DNA from: Myxococcus xanthus
Lineage (GTDB): Bacteria; Myxococcota; Myxococcia; Myxococcales; Myxococcaceae
Length of the DNA stretch: 64,000 nt
Assembly (NCBI RefSeq): GCF_006402735.1
Contig: NZ_CP017174.1
Coordinates: 3,785,001-3,849,000 of the forward strand
Direction of reading: 5' to 3'
Under the pieces are notes generated by a model. It was not told the origin of the DNA. It did no database searches and saw only the letters and a list, made by a program, of their open reading frames with translations. Positions within the stretch are counted from its first letter, which is position 1. Each line of letters begins with the position of its first letter. Shown piece after piece: positions 27,395-38,500 of the stretch. Position numbers and translations under genes: made by a program.

Positions 27395-28512
27395 TGAAGG
27401 AGCACCAACTCCTCGGAGAAGCCGGGGCCCATGGCGGTGAGCAGCCCCAACTCGCCCGCCTTGGCGCCGTTCGCGTCATGGTGCTGGTCCAGCATGTGGA
27501 GCACCGTCGCCGACGACAGGTTGCCCACGTCGTGGAGGACGCTCCAACTGGGGGCGAGCGCCGCGTCCGGGAGCCGGGTGGCCGCCTGGAGCTCCTGGAG
27601 GACTTTGGGGCCGCCGGGATGGATGAACCAGTGGGCGACGCGTGACGCGTCCACCGCGTGCTCTGCGAGCAGCGTGCCCAGGCCCTCCGCGAAGGTCCGC
27701 GACGCCATCTCCGGCACGTCGACGCCCAGCACGTTGCGGGGACCCGCGTCCTCCATGTTCATGCCCATGAGGCCCACGGTTCCAGGGACGAACACGGAGC
27801 GGGTGTCCACGACCCGAGGTCCCGGCTTCGTGGCCAGCGGGTGCTCGTCACCGACCATGAGGAGCGCCGCGGCGCCGTCACCGAACAGCGACGCGGCTAC
27901 AACCTGCGAGAGGATGACGGGGTATACCGCTGAGTCGCGTTGGAGCTGCTCGATCAGGTGTTCGAGGTCCCGCTGGAGCGGGCCCGCCCAGATGCTCGAG
28001 CCCATCTCCACGCCCAGGAGGATGGCCGCCTCGCGCGGATGTCCACGCAGGTAGTCCGTCACCCGGGAGATGCCCGCGGCGCCGGCCTGACACCCGAGCC
28101 CGAGCAGGGGAGCGCGCTTGAGGTCCCGGCGGAACCCGAAGCGGTTCATCATCTCCGCGTCCACCGACGGAATGGACATCACCGAGGTGACGGACGTGAG
28201 CTGGGTGATGTCCGACGCCGCGACGCCGGACTTCTCGAAGAGGCGCGAGAGCGCGTTCGCGCAGAGCGCGTTCCGCTCCTCCACCATCCGCCGGTGCCCC
28301 TGTCCGATGTCCAAGGGCTCGTAGAAGGAGTCGAGCGGGATGGCGAAGTGCCGGCCCCGCACCTTCGCGTTCTTGAAGATGTCCGCGACGAGCCAGAGGC
28401 CCTCGAAGGGGCGCTCCAGCGACGCGATGTAGTGTTCGAGCGTCTGCGCGAGGAGCGTCTGCTCGTAATAGGTGCTCGGCAGCGAACTGGCCGTGGCGAT
28501 GATGCGAGGCAT
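27388..28512 (-). CDS. Type III polyketide synthase (chalcone synthase superfamily)
   Basis: 374 residues, normal length for the family. The catalytic triad is visible: Cys141 in LGLGCQAGAAGI, His298 in FIHPGGPKVL, and Asn331 in DVGNLSSATVL. SLFGDGAAALLMVGD is the GDGAA block. Bacterial members of this type extend a long acyl starter with malonyl-CoA and close it to alkylresorcinols or alkylpyrones. The gene follows the thioesterase-bearing PKS by 8 bases and overlaps the ICMT-like methyltransferase gene. The likely starter is the chain built by the type I modules. Ring type (aldol or lactone) cannot be predicted from sequence alone. Confidence 0.93.
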   Translation of the reverse strand: MPRIIATASSLPSTYYEQTLLAQTLEHYIASLERPFEGLWLVADIFKNAKVRGRHFAIPLDSFYEPLDIGQGHRRMVEERNALCANALSRLFEKSGVAASDITQLTSVTSVMSIPSVDAEMMNRFGFRRDLKRAPLLGLGCQAGAAGISRVTDYLRGHPREAAILLGVEMGSSIWAGPLQRDLEHLIEQLQRDSAVYPVILSQVVAASLFGDGAAALLMVGDEHPLATKPGPRVVDTRSVFVPGTVGLMGMNMEDAGPRNVLGVDVPEMASRTFAEGLGTLLAEHAVDASRVAHWFIHPGGPKVLQELQAATRLPDAALAPSWSVLHDVGNLSSATVLHMLDQHHDANGAKAGELGLLTAMGPGFSEELVLLQW

Positions 28513-28520
28513 GTAGGCTC

Positions 28521-31500
28521 CTACGCGGGCGGGCGCTGGGTCATGAGCGCGCGCAACCGGGCGACGAGTTCCTGGGCGTGCTGCTGGAGGAAGAAGTGGC
28601 CCCCTGGGAGCACATGGACGTGGGCTTCCGCGGCGGTCAGCTCCGACCAGCGGGAGAGGTTCTCCACGGGAACACGGGGGTCCGACACGCCCGCGAACAC
28701 GTCGATGGGGCAGGGCAGCGGCGGGCGACGAGCGTGCACATGGGTGCCCAGCACGCTGAAGTCCGCGCGCAGCACCAGCAGGAATCCGCTCATGAACTCG
28801 CGCTCGGCGAGCACCTGCTCGGGCGTTCCACCCATGCGGCGCAGCTCTTCGATGAGGCGCTCGTCGCTCAACCGGAAGAGAGGGCGCTCCACCACGGCAT
28901 GGGGCGCGCCTCGCGCCCCGACGAAGAGGTGGCGCGGTGGCGGCTGGCCGTCCGCGATGAGCCGCGCGCTGACCTCATACGCGAGCACCGCGCCGAAGCT
29001 GTGGCCATAGAAGGCATACGGAACATCGAGCAGCGGCGAAAGCGCTTCCACGAGCGCGGACACCAGGGGCGCCATGCGCTGGAAGGCGGGCTCCTCGCGG
29101 CGCGTCTCCCGGCCGGGGAGCTGGATGGGAATGACTTCGATGTCCTCGTCGAAGAGCCCGGGCCAGGCGCGGTAGGCCGAAGCGCCTCCTCCCGCGAAGG
29201 GCAGGCAGAACAGCCGAGCGCGCGGCGGCGTTGGCCGAGGACGCTTCAGCGGAAACCAGCCGTCCTGCATCACCATGCCGCCAGGAGACGGTGGCTCCGC
29301 CTGGACGGGCGCGGGCGTTGGACCCGGGTCGACCTGCGCGGGCGACGTGGCGACCGTCCCCGAGGGCTCCAGATCCGCGAGCACCCGCTCCGTCAGTTCG
29401 TTCACGCTCAGCCCGGGAAGCTGCACGGAGGCGGGCAGCGCGACCTTGAGCTGGGAGCGCAGCCAGTTGCGGACCATCAGCGTCAACATGGAGGTGAAGC
29501 CGAACTCCTGAAGCTTCTGGTCCCGAGGCAGCCGGCTCACGGAGACGCCGAGCGTGCGCGCCACCTCCTCGTGAACCTGCCGCGTCAGGTGTTCGCGCCG
29601 TGCCTCGGGCGTCAGGTCCTCCTGGGGAGGCGCAACGGGAGCCACGGGGACCGTGGCTTTCGGCGCCTGGCGTGGTTCGCTCGTGGGCCCGGTGCCTCCC
29701 GCGCGAAGCTGCGCGGAGAAGGACTCCATGAGCCGGGCGAACTCGTCACGCACGACGGACCGCACGTCGCCTTCGGGGCCTCGCGGCTCGGGCGGTGCCA
29801 CGTCCTTGCGCCAGGTGCCGCCCGTGCCGGCCTGGAACCAGTGACGTTCCTGTTGCCAGGGATGGTTCGGGTAGTCCACGCAGCGGCTGTCCGGCCCCAG
29901 GACGGCGGCCCAGTCCAGCACCAACCCTTCCGTGTGCAGCTCCGCGAGGCATGCGAGCAGTGCCGTCCGTGAGGGCTGGTCCCGGCGGAGCGTGGCGACG
30001 CAGCGGGGCGCATTGGCAATCGACGCGAAGGTCGGCGTGAGCACCGGATGTCCGCTGACCTCCACGAACAGGGCCCGCGGCCCCTCCGCGATGGCGGCGA
30101 CCGTCGGAGCGAAGCGCACCATCTGGCGGAGGTTGCGCGCCCAGTAGTCGGCGTCGAGCCGCGCTCCCTCCACCCGTGCTCCTTCGACCGTGGAGTAGAA
30201 GTCGAGCGTGCCTTCCTGGGGGCGCACGTCCGAGATCAGCTCACGGAAGTCCGGCAGCAGCGCGTCCACCTGGGGGCAGTGGGAGGCGAAGTCCACGCCC
30301 ACGCGCCGGCAGAAGGTGCCGTCCGCGGAGATGCGGGCCATCAGCGCGTCGAGCGTGCCGCTCTCTCCCGAGAGCAACACGGTGTCCGGCCCGTTGATGG
30401 CCGCTACGCCCACGCTGTCCTCGTAGCCCTGCAGCGCCTGCCTTGCCGCCTCCAGGCCCAACCCGGCCACCAGCATGCCGCCCTTGCCTCGGAGACGTGG
30501 CAGCAGCTGGGCTCGTGCGCTGACCACGCGCGCCGCGTCCCGAAGGCCCAGGCAACCGGCGACGTGCGCGGCGGCAATCTCGCCCATGCTGTGGCCCACC
30601 ACGCCGCTCGGGACGATGCCCCAGGCGCGCAACTGCTCGGCGAGGGAGACCTGGAGCGCGAAGAGGATGGGCTGCACGCGCTCGGCCGCGGACAACCACG
30701 CCTCCGTGTCCGTGTCGGAAGCCAGCCGCTCCATGACGGACCACCCCAAGAACTCCTGGAGACAGGCGTCCGCCTCCTCCAGCTTGCGCTGGAATGCGCC
30801 GCCTTCGCTCAGGAGGTCCCGCGCCATGCCCAGCCACTGCGAGCCCTGTCCGGAGAAGACGAGGATGCAGCGCGGGGTACGCTCCACCAGTTCGGGCCCC
30901 ATGAAGATTCCCGGAGCGCGCTCGTTGGCCGCACCGGCCTCGAGCTGCGTGCGCATCTCCTCCGGCGTGCTGGCCAGGAGTCCCGCGCGCCACTTCAGGT
31001 GCTCCCGGTGCAGCGCGGAGGTGTGGCACAGGTCGCGCAACGCGGCGGGAGTGGCGGCCTGGAGGGAGGGCCTCAGTGCCTCCAGGCGCCGTTGGAGTCC
31101 TTCCTTCGAGCCCGCGGACACCAGCAACAGGTGTGGACCGTCTTCAACGGACTCGGGAACGGCCCTGACGGGGGCGGGCCCGAGCACGATGTGGACGTTG
31201 GTTCCCGAGACGCCGAACGAGTTCACCCCCGCGGCGGGCCTGCCTTCGGGCCACGGCGTGCAGGAGGTGGGAACGCGCAGGTTGAAGGCCTCCCAGTCGA
31301 CGTTTGGACTGGGCTTCTGGAAGTGCAGGTGCGGGGGAATCTCGCGGTGGTGGAGCGAGAGGATGGTCTTGAGCAGCCCGGCGATTCCCGCCGCCGCCTC
31401 GGTGTGGCCGAAGTTCGTCTTCACCGAGCCCACGTAGAGCGCTTCCGCGGAGGCACGCTCCGGCCGGAGGACCTCGCCCAGGGCCTGGAGCTCTATCGGG

Positions 31501-32576
31501 TCCCCCAGGGGCGTGCCCGTGCCATGGGCCTCCACGTAGCCAATCTCACGCGGAGCCGTTCCCGCGCTCTCCAACGTGCGAGCAATCAGCGCGGCCTGCG
31601 CTGCGCCATTGGGCGCCGTCAGGCCGTTGCTGCGGCCGTCCTGGTTGGTACCCGAGCCGCGAATCACCGCGAAGACGCGGTCGGACGGCTGCACGTCCGA
31701 CAGGCGCTTGAGCACGACGATGCCGCAGCCCTCACTGCGAACGTAGCCATCCGCACTGGCGTCGAAGGTCCGGCACCGGCCCGACGGTGAGAGCGCGCCC
31801 GTCTGGGCCAGGCAGACGCTCGTCTCGGTGGAGGCGATGAGGTTGACGCCCCCCGCCAGCGCGAGGTTGCACTCGCCCTGCCGCAGACTCTGACACGCGA
31901 GGTGGACGGACATCAGCGACGAGGAGCACGCGGTGTCGACGATGAGTGAGGGACCGCGCAGTCCCAGTTGGTAGGAGATGCGGCCACTGGCCACGTTCAC
32001 CGCTGCGCCCGTCAGCGAGTACGCGTCCAGCGACGCGTTCGCCTTCAACATCGCGACGGGGTAGTCGTTGTTGCCCGCGATGCCCACGAAGACACCGGTG
32101 GCGCTCTTCTGGAGCCGGCCTGGAGGAATGCCCGCGTGTTCGAGCGCCTCCCAGCTCACCTGGAGCAGCAGCCGCTGCTGCGGGTCCATGCTGGCGGCTT
32201 CTCGCGGCGGAATGCCGAAGAAGCCGGCGTCGAAGCGGTCCACGCCGTCCAGGAAGGCGCCGTGGCGGCAGTAGCTCTTGCCCGGCACCCCCGGGTTCGG
32301 GTCATAGACTTCGTCGAACGGCCAGCGTTCGGGTGGGAGTTCGCCGACCGCATCCTGTCCATCGCGCAGGAAGGCCCAGTAGTCATTGGCGTCCCGGATG
32401 CCGCCGGGAAAACGGCAGGCCATGCCGACGACGGCGATGGGCTCGCGTTGCTGGGCGAGCACCCGGTTGAGCCGGGCCTTCGTCGCCTCCAACGCCATGA
32501 GGGCTCGCTCCAGCGTGCTGGCTTCTCCGTTGCTGCTCACGTCACGCATGTCGTGGGTTCCCCGCGTCGAGCTCAT
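28521..32576 (-). CDS. Type I PKS module: KS-AT-ACP with C-terminal thioesterase
   Basis: 1351 residues. The N-terminal coil leads to KS (about 46-470, Cys217 in [24 protein letters not shown]). AT spans about 565-880, with [11 protein letters not shown], Ser663 in GHSMGE, and [11 protein letters not shown] near 762. The FASH motif is closer to the YASH of methylmalonyl-type ATs than to HAFH. There is no reductive domain. ACP Ser1029 lies in [10 protein letters not shown], a variant of the GxDS motif with Thr. TE (about 1110-1345) has Ser1193 in [12 protein letters not shown] and a late GGHFFL His, and looks like the type II/editing or NRPS-like thioesterase group. Its start overlaps the upstream PKS stop (ATGA). 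It should leave a beta-keto chain for release or transfer to the type III PKS. Confidence 0.95.
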   Translation of the reverse strand: MSSTRGTHDMRDVSSNGEASTLERALMALEATKARLNRVLAQQREPIAVVGMACRFPGGIRDANDYWAFLRDGQDAVGELPPERWPFDEVYDPNPGVPGKSYCRHGAFLDGVDRFDAGFFGIPPREAASMDPQQRLLLQVSWEALEHAGIPPGRLQKSATGVFVGIAGNNDYPVAMLKANASLDAYSLTGAAVNVASGRISYQLGLRGPSLIVDTACSSSLMSVHLACQSLRQGECNLALAGGVNLIASTETSVCLAQTGALSPSGRCRTFDASADGYVRSEGCGIVVLKRLSDVQPSDRVFAVIRGSGTNQDGRSNGLTAPNGAAQAALIARTLESAGTAPREIGYVEAHGTGTPLGDPIELQALGEVLRPERASAEALYVGSVKTNFGHTEAAAGIAGLLKTILSLHHREIPPHLHFQKPSPNVDWEAFNLRVPTSCTPWPEGRPAAGVNSFGVSGTNVHIVLGPAPVRAVPESVEDGPHLLLVSAGSKEGLQRRLEALRPSLQAATPAALRDLCHTSALHREHLKWRAGLLASTPEEMRTQLEAGAANERAPGIFMGPELVERTPRCILVFSGQGSQWLGMARDLLSEGGAFQRKLEEADACLQEFLGWSVMERLASDTDTEAWLSAAERVQPILFALQVSLAEQLRAWGIVPSGVVGHSMGEIAAAHVAGCLGLRDAARVVSARAQLLPRLRGKGGMLVAGLGLEAARQALQGYEDSVGVAAINGPDTVLLSGESGTLDALMARISADGTFCRRVGVDFASHCPQVDALLPDFRELISDVRPQEGTLDFYSTVEGARVEGARLDADYWARNLRQMVRFAPTVAAIAEGPRALFVEVSGHPVLTPTFASIANAPRCVATLRRDQPSRTALLACLAELHTEGLVLDWAAVLGPDSRCVDYPNHPWQQERHWFQAGTGGTWRKDVAPPEPRGPEGDVRSVVRDEFARLMESFSAQLRAGGTGPTSEPRQAPKATVPVAPVAPPQEDLTPEARREHLTRQVHEEVARTLGVSVSRLPRDQKLQEFGFTSMLTLMVRNWLRSQLKVALPASVQLPGLSVNELTERVLADLEPSGTVATSPAQVDPGPTPAPVQAEPPSPGGMVMQDGWFPLKRPRPTPPRARLFCLPFAGGGASAYRAWPGLFDEDIEVIPIQLPGRETRREEPAFQRMAPLVSALVEALSPLLDVPYAFYGHSFGAVLAYEVSARLIADGQPPPRHLFVGARGAPHAVVERPLFRLSDERLIEELRRMGGTPEQVLAEREFMSGFLLVLRADFSVLGTHVHARRPPLPCPIDVFAGVSDPRVPVENLSRWSELTAAEAHVHVLPGGHFFLQQHAQELVARLRALMTQRPPA

Positions 32577-35500
32577 TCCCTGCCCAGCTCCAGACCTTCA
32601 CCAATCAAGGCTTCAATCTGTTCCGGGGTCATTTGCCGCACGCGCTCCAGTGCCTCCTGGGCGCGCGGTGTTCCATGGGTGTCCGCGCTGGCCACCGGCG
32701 GTGCCGCCAGTCCGGTCGTTTCGAGCAGGACGTCGACCAGGCTCTCCACGGTGGGATGGTTGAAGAGCACCGGGAGCGCGAGCGTCTGGCCCAGCGCACT
32801 GGCCAGCGCGTTGCGCAGCTCGACGACCATCAGTGAGTCCATGCCGAACTCGCGCATGGGCTTGGACTCCGGCAGCGGCTCCGCTTCGTCCCATGCCAGT
32901 ACCCGGCGCACCTGACTGACGACCAGGTCCTGAAGCAGCTCGCGTCGGCGCGCTCCGGCGGCCTGTTTCAGCCGCAGGCGGAGCGCGTTGGTATCCACCG
33001 GCACCTCCGCGGCCGTGTGCTCGCCCACGAGCTCCCATAGGAGTCCGCGCGCCATCCGGGGCCCGAGGCTCCGCCCCACCTGCTCCCAGTTCGCGGAGAG
33101 GACCACGACGCGCGCGTCCGGTGATGCGCCCAGCAGTGAGGCAAGCACGGCACAGGCCCGCTCCACCGGAAGCTGTTCGAGGCCTTGCCGCGCCAGCCTT
33201 CGGCGGCTGTCATCCCCCAGCTCCGCGGCCATGCCGGCTTCCGCCCAGGGGCCCCAGTTGATGCTGAGCGCTGGGAGCCCGAGGTCCTTGCGGTGTTCGG
33301 CCAGTGCATCGAGCCCCGCGTTCGCGGCGGCGTAGTTGGACTGCCCCTGAGGGCCGAGCAGCGCGGCCACGGACGAGAAGAGCACGAAGAAGTCCAGCGG
33401 CTGTTCTCGCGTCAGCGCATGCAGGTTCCAGGCGCCCACCCACTTGGGCGCGAACACCTTGTGGAAGCGTTCCCAGGACTGCTCCAGGAGGATGCCGTCA
33501 TCCAGCACGCCGGCCGTATGGAGGATGCCGCCGAGCGCGGGGCCGTCACGAAGGCTGTCGAGGCCCTGCGACAACTCCTCCGCATTGGCGACGTCGCATC
33601 GCAGATAGCGGACCTGGACGTGCTCGTTTCGCAGCGAGTCCATCCAGTCCCGTGCCGAGCCGTCCGGTTCGCCGCGGCCCATGAGCACGAGGTGCCGCGC
33701 GCCCAGGGAGACCAGCGTCCGTGCGGTGCGCCGCCCCAGTGCGCCGAGGCCCCCCGTCACCAGGTAGCTCCGGTCGTCTCGCACGGTGGGGACCTGCGCG
33801 GGAGGCGGGGGCGTGGCGTGCCGCAGCCGCCCGGCGAAGAGCCTGTGTCCCCGGATGACGACCTCGGGCTCGTTCGCGCCGAGCGCCTTCACCAGCATGT
33901 CCCCAGCCGTCTCAGAGGCGGTGGGGTCCAGGTCGATTGACAGCGTCGAGGCCTCCTGCATCTCACTTCGCAGCACGCGCATGAGGCCCCAGAGCGGCGC
34001 CTGCGCGGCTTGTGACACGGGGCCTTCGCATCGCTGCGCGCCCAGGGTGGTGAGCACCAGCCGGGGGAGCGCGGGCACCGCGCCCGACAGCAGGCGCTGG
34101 ATGAGCGCGAGCAGGGGCCGGTAGACGCGCTCCTGGGCGTGCGCCAACGGAGAGGTCAGCTCCAGGCCGCTCAGGAAGAGCAGGTCCGAGAAGCCCTGCT
34201 GGCACAGTCGTTCGATGAGCGAATCGAGCTCGGGCCCTTCGTCCGATGCGAGCGAGGCGACCTGGACGTGCCGTCCCTGCGCGCGGAGCGTGTCGGCCAG
34301 GGGCGCGGCGTGCTCGAGGCTGGGCGCAACAAGCAGCAGCGGGCGTTCGTCCGCCACGGGGCGCGCGGGCAGCTCCAGCTCGCTCCAACCGAGGGTGTAG
34401 TGGTCCTGCTCGGACGTCCGCGCTTCGGGGGCGTGCTGGCGCGGCGGAGCGGCGGGCCAGAAGCGGCGGGGCCGGAAGGGATAGCTCGGCGCGGGAACGA
34501 AACGCGCCTGCATACCCGCCATCACGCCCCGCCAGTCCACGGGGACGCCACGAAGGCCCAGCTCGCCCGCGCTCTGGAGCAGTTGCCGGCAGTCTCCGCC
34601 CTTGGCATTGAGCGACCGGAGCCAGAGGGTTTCAGGGGCCGGCGCGGCGGTGCCGGCGGACGCCTCGACGCACTGCTGGGCCATGCCGAGGAGCGTGGCG
34701 CCCGGGCCAATCTCGATGAAGGTGTCGCACTTGAGCCGCTGGAGGGCGCGGATGCTCTCCAGGAAGCGCACCGGCTCCCGCGAGTGGCGCCGCAGGTAGC
34801 GGCCATCCAGGGTGCCGCCACGCGGGAGCACCTCGCCGGTGAGGTTGCAGACGAGGTCGAGCCGCGACGGTTGGAAGGTGACGGCCCTCGCCTCGTACTC
34901 GAAGGCTTCCAGCATGGGCTCCAGCAGCGAGGAGTGGAACGCGTGCGAGACGCGCAGCACCTGGCTGCGGACGCCTTCCTGCTCGAAGCGGGCCAGCACT
35001 GCCTCCACGCCGCTCGCGGGCCCGCTGACCACGGTGCTCTCGGGGCCGTTGATGGCGGCGATGTCCACGCCGCCGCCGAGCTGCTCCAGGACGGTCGCGA
35101 CGCGCGTCGCGCTGGCGAACACCGCGCCCATGGCGCCTCCGGCGGGCAGCGTCTGCATGAGGCGGCCTCGTACGGCGATGAGCCCCAGCGCCTGCTCGAA
35201 GTCGAGGCACCCGGCCGCCCACGCCGCGGCGTACTCGCCCACGCTGTGTCCCATGACGAAGCGAGGCTCTACGCCCCAGGCGCGCCACAGCTTCGTCAGG
35301 GCGTACTGGAGGGAGAAGAGGGCGGGCTGGGTATTCGCCGTCGCGTGGATGTCTCCCGCGCTCCCGTACAGCACGTCGAGCAACGGGAGGTCGAAGGACT
35401 CGCGCAGGAGCCGATCGCATTCATTCAGGGCGTCCCGGAACACCGGCTCGCTCTCGTAGAGCTCGCGCCCCATGCCGCGGTACTGGGAGCCCTGGCCGGT

Positions 35501-38500
35501 GAAGAGGAAGGCCACGTTCGCGCGGCGCGGCTGCTGGATGACATGGGCGCGGACGCCAGGGCTGCTGGTGCCGCGGGCGAAGGCCGCCAGGTGCTCGGCC
35601 GCCTTTCGCGGGGTGTTCTCCACGAGCGTGAGCCGGTGGGGCAGGGCGGAGCGTCCGACGTTCGCGGTCAGGGCCAGGTCGGCCCACGCGGACTCCGGCG
35701 CGGCGGTCAGTTGGTCCGAGTAGCGCTGTGCCAGCTCTCGCAGGGCCTCGTCACTGCGCGCCGAGAGCAGGAGCGGCTGCACCGGCCGCGAGGGCTTCAC
35801 CCGCCGCTCCTCGTCCGGAGGGGCCTCTTGGACGATGACGTGGGCAATGGTGCCGCTCATGCCGAAGGAGCTCACGCCCGCCATGCGAGGCGTGCCATCC
35901 GTGTCCCAGGGCTCCAGCTCCCGGACGACACGCAGGGGCAGGTCCTCCCAGGCGAATGCCGGATTCCCGCGTTGGAAGTGCAAGTGCGCGGGCAGTTGCT
36001 GGTGCCGCATCGCCAGGATGACCTTGATGAGACCCGCGACGCCCGCCGCCGACTCCAGGTGGCCGATGTTGGTCTTCACCGAGCCGACCCGGAGCGCGTC
36101 GGGACGGGAGCGCCCCTGGCCGTACACGGCGTTCAGCGCCTCCAACTCGACGGGGTCACCCAGCGGCGTGCCCGTCCCGTGCGCTTCGACGTACTGCACC
36201 TCCGCGGGCCGGACGCCGGCACACTCCAGGGCCTGCCGCATCACCTGCTGCTGCGCGATGCCGTTGGGCGCCGTGAGGCCCGCGCTCGCGCCGTCATGCG
36301 CCACCGCCGAGCCGCGCAGCACCGCCAGGATGCGGTTGCCGTCCCGCCGTGCCTCCGACAGGCGCTTGAGGACCAGCACTCCCACGCCTTCGCCGCGGCC
36401 AATGCCCTGGGCCCCGGCATCGAAGGTCCGGCAACGGCCATCCGGTGAGAGCACCTTCGTCTGCGACAGCAGCACGCTGGTGACGGGTGACAGCAGGAGG
36501 TTGACGCCCGCGGCCAGCGCGACGTCGCACTCCCCCGTGCGCAGGCTCTGACATGCCACGTGCGTGGAGACCAGGGAGGATGCACAGGCGGCGTCCACCG
36601 CGAACGCGGGGCCCTGGAGGCCCAGCAGATAGGAGACGCGGCCCGCCGCGAAGTTCAGGGGGCTGCCCGTCGTCGTGTACGCGTCGAGCCCGGCCAGCCC
36701 GAGCCGTGCGAGCTGCTCCTGGAAGTAGTCACTCGCGGTGATTCCGACGAAGACCCCCGTCCGCCCGCCGTGCAGTCGCTCCGGTGCGAGCGCCGCGTCC
36801 TCCAGGGCATGCCAGCACGTCTCCAGGAGGAGTCGGTGCTGCGGGTCCATGGCCAGCGCCTCGCGGGGGGACACTCCGAAGAAGTCGGCGTCGAAGTGCT
36901 CCACGTTCGAGAGGAAGCCGCCCTCGCGGTTGTAGATCTTCCCCGGGGCTCCGGGCTCCGGGTCGTAGAAGGCGGCCACGTCCCAGCGGCCTTCCGGCAC
37001 GGGGCTGACGCAGTCGCGCTGCTCCCGGAGCGCCTGCCAGAAGGACTCCACCGAGCCGGCGCCAGGCATCCGGCAGGCCATGCCAACGACGGCGATGGGC
37101 TCCGGGCGGCCCCCCTTCAGCCGCTCCACCTCCGTGCGCAGCTTCTGGATGACCGCGTCCGCCTGCTTCAAGCGCGCGACGTGTGGGAACCGTTCGAGCT
37201 CCGCCTGGCCCATGTCCTCGATGGAGGCCGGGCTCGTGCTTCCGCCGCCAGAGGGCTTCGCGCGGGAGGCGAGGACGTTCTGGAGGGAGGGGATGCTGCC
37301 ACCGGCCTCGGGGACGGGCTCGCGGATGGGCTCGGGCGTGGCGCTCTGGGGGAACAAGCGCTTGAGCAGGGTTTCGGCCAGCGACACGACGTTGGGCGTG
37401 CTGAAGGCGAAGGTCGCGGGAATCTTGCAGTCCAGCGTCCGCTCGAGGCGCAGCCGCAACTCGACGCTCATGATGGAGTCCATGCCGAGGTCGAAGAAGC
37501 CGCGCGTCGGGTCCACGCTCCCCGCGTCTGGCAGTCGCATGGCGGTGGCGAGCTCTGCGCAGAGGTGTGCCACCAGCCGCTCTTGTCGCGAGTCCCCATC
37601 CAGCCGCGCCAGCTCGGCGCGAAGCTGCCCACGCGCGGCGCCGTGGGAGGCTGTGCCCTCATCGAGCTGCTTGAGCAGTCCGCGCTCGCCAAAGGCCTCG
37701 AAGAGCGGCCGGAAGCGCTGAAGGTCGAGGTTCGCCACCGACGCGAGGTGCCGGTCCGTGCGCAGCAGCGCATCGAATGCGGCCAGTGCATCCGGCGCGG
37801 CCATGGCCTGGAACCCGGAGCGGTCGGAGATGCGGCGCTCCTCTTCCGAGGCCTGCCGCATGTACTCCCACCGGCCCCAGCGAACACAGAGGACCGGGAG
37901 GCCCTGGCGGTGAAGGTACTCCGCCAGCGCCTCCATGCCGGCGTTCGCCGCCGCGTAGTGGGCCAGTGCCCTGGAGCCGAGCACGCTGGTGATGGAGGAG
38001 TACAGGACGAAGAGGTCGGGCCGTGCGTCGCGGCAGGCCTCGTACAGGTTCCACGTCCCCTCCAGCTTGGCCCGCATGAGCGCCTGGGTGTCGCCGGGTT
38101 GCAGCTCCGCGAGCGTCTTCGGGGTGATGGACGCCGCCGCGTGGATGACGCCGCCCAGCCTGGGCCAGTCCTGCCCGAAGTGGCGGACGACACTCGCGAG
38201 GGACGGGGCATCGCCGACGTCACACGCCTCGATGCAGACGCTCGCGCCTTGTGCCTCGATGTCCGCGACCCGGGCCGCCACGCTGGCGTCGTCGATGAGG
38301 CCCTGGCGGCCCTTGCGGCCGAGCAGCACGAGGTGTCGCGCGCCCCGGGAGACGAGCCAGCGCGCCATCTCCAGGCCCAGGTCGCCCAGGCCACCTGTCA
38401 CCAGGTAGGACGCATCCGCGTGCACCCGGGGATGTGTGTCCGCGCGAGCGGCCGGAAGCGCCTTCGCCGTTTCCGGAGGCGCCTGCTTCACCAGCCGCGC

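Noticed and set aside
34139..36448. Long plus-strand frame (about 770 codons) opposite PKS module 2
   Set aside because: It is an antisense shadow of KS and AT coding sequence with low-complexity composition.
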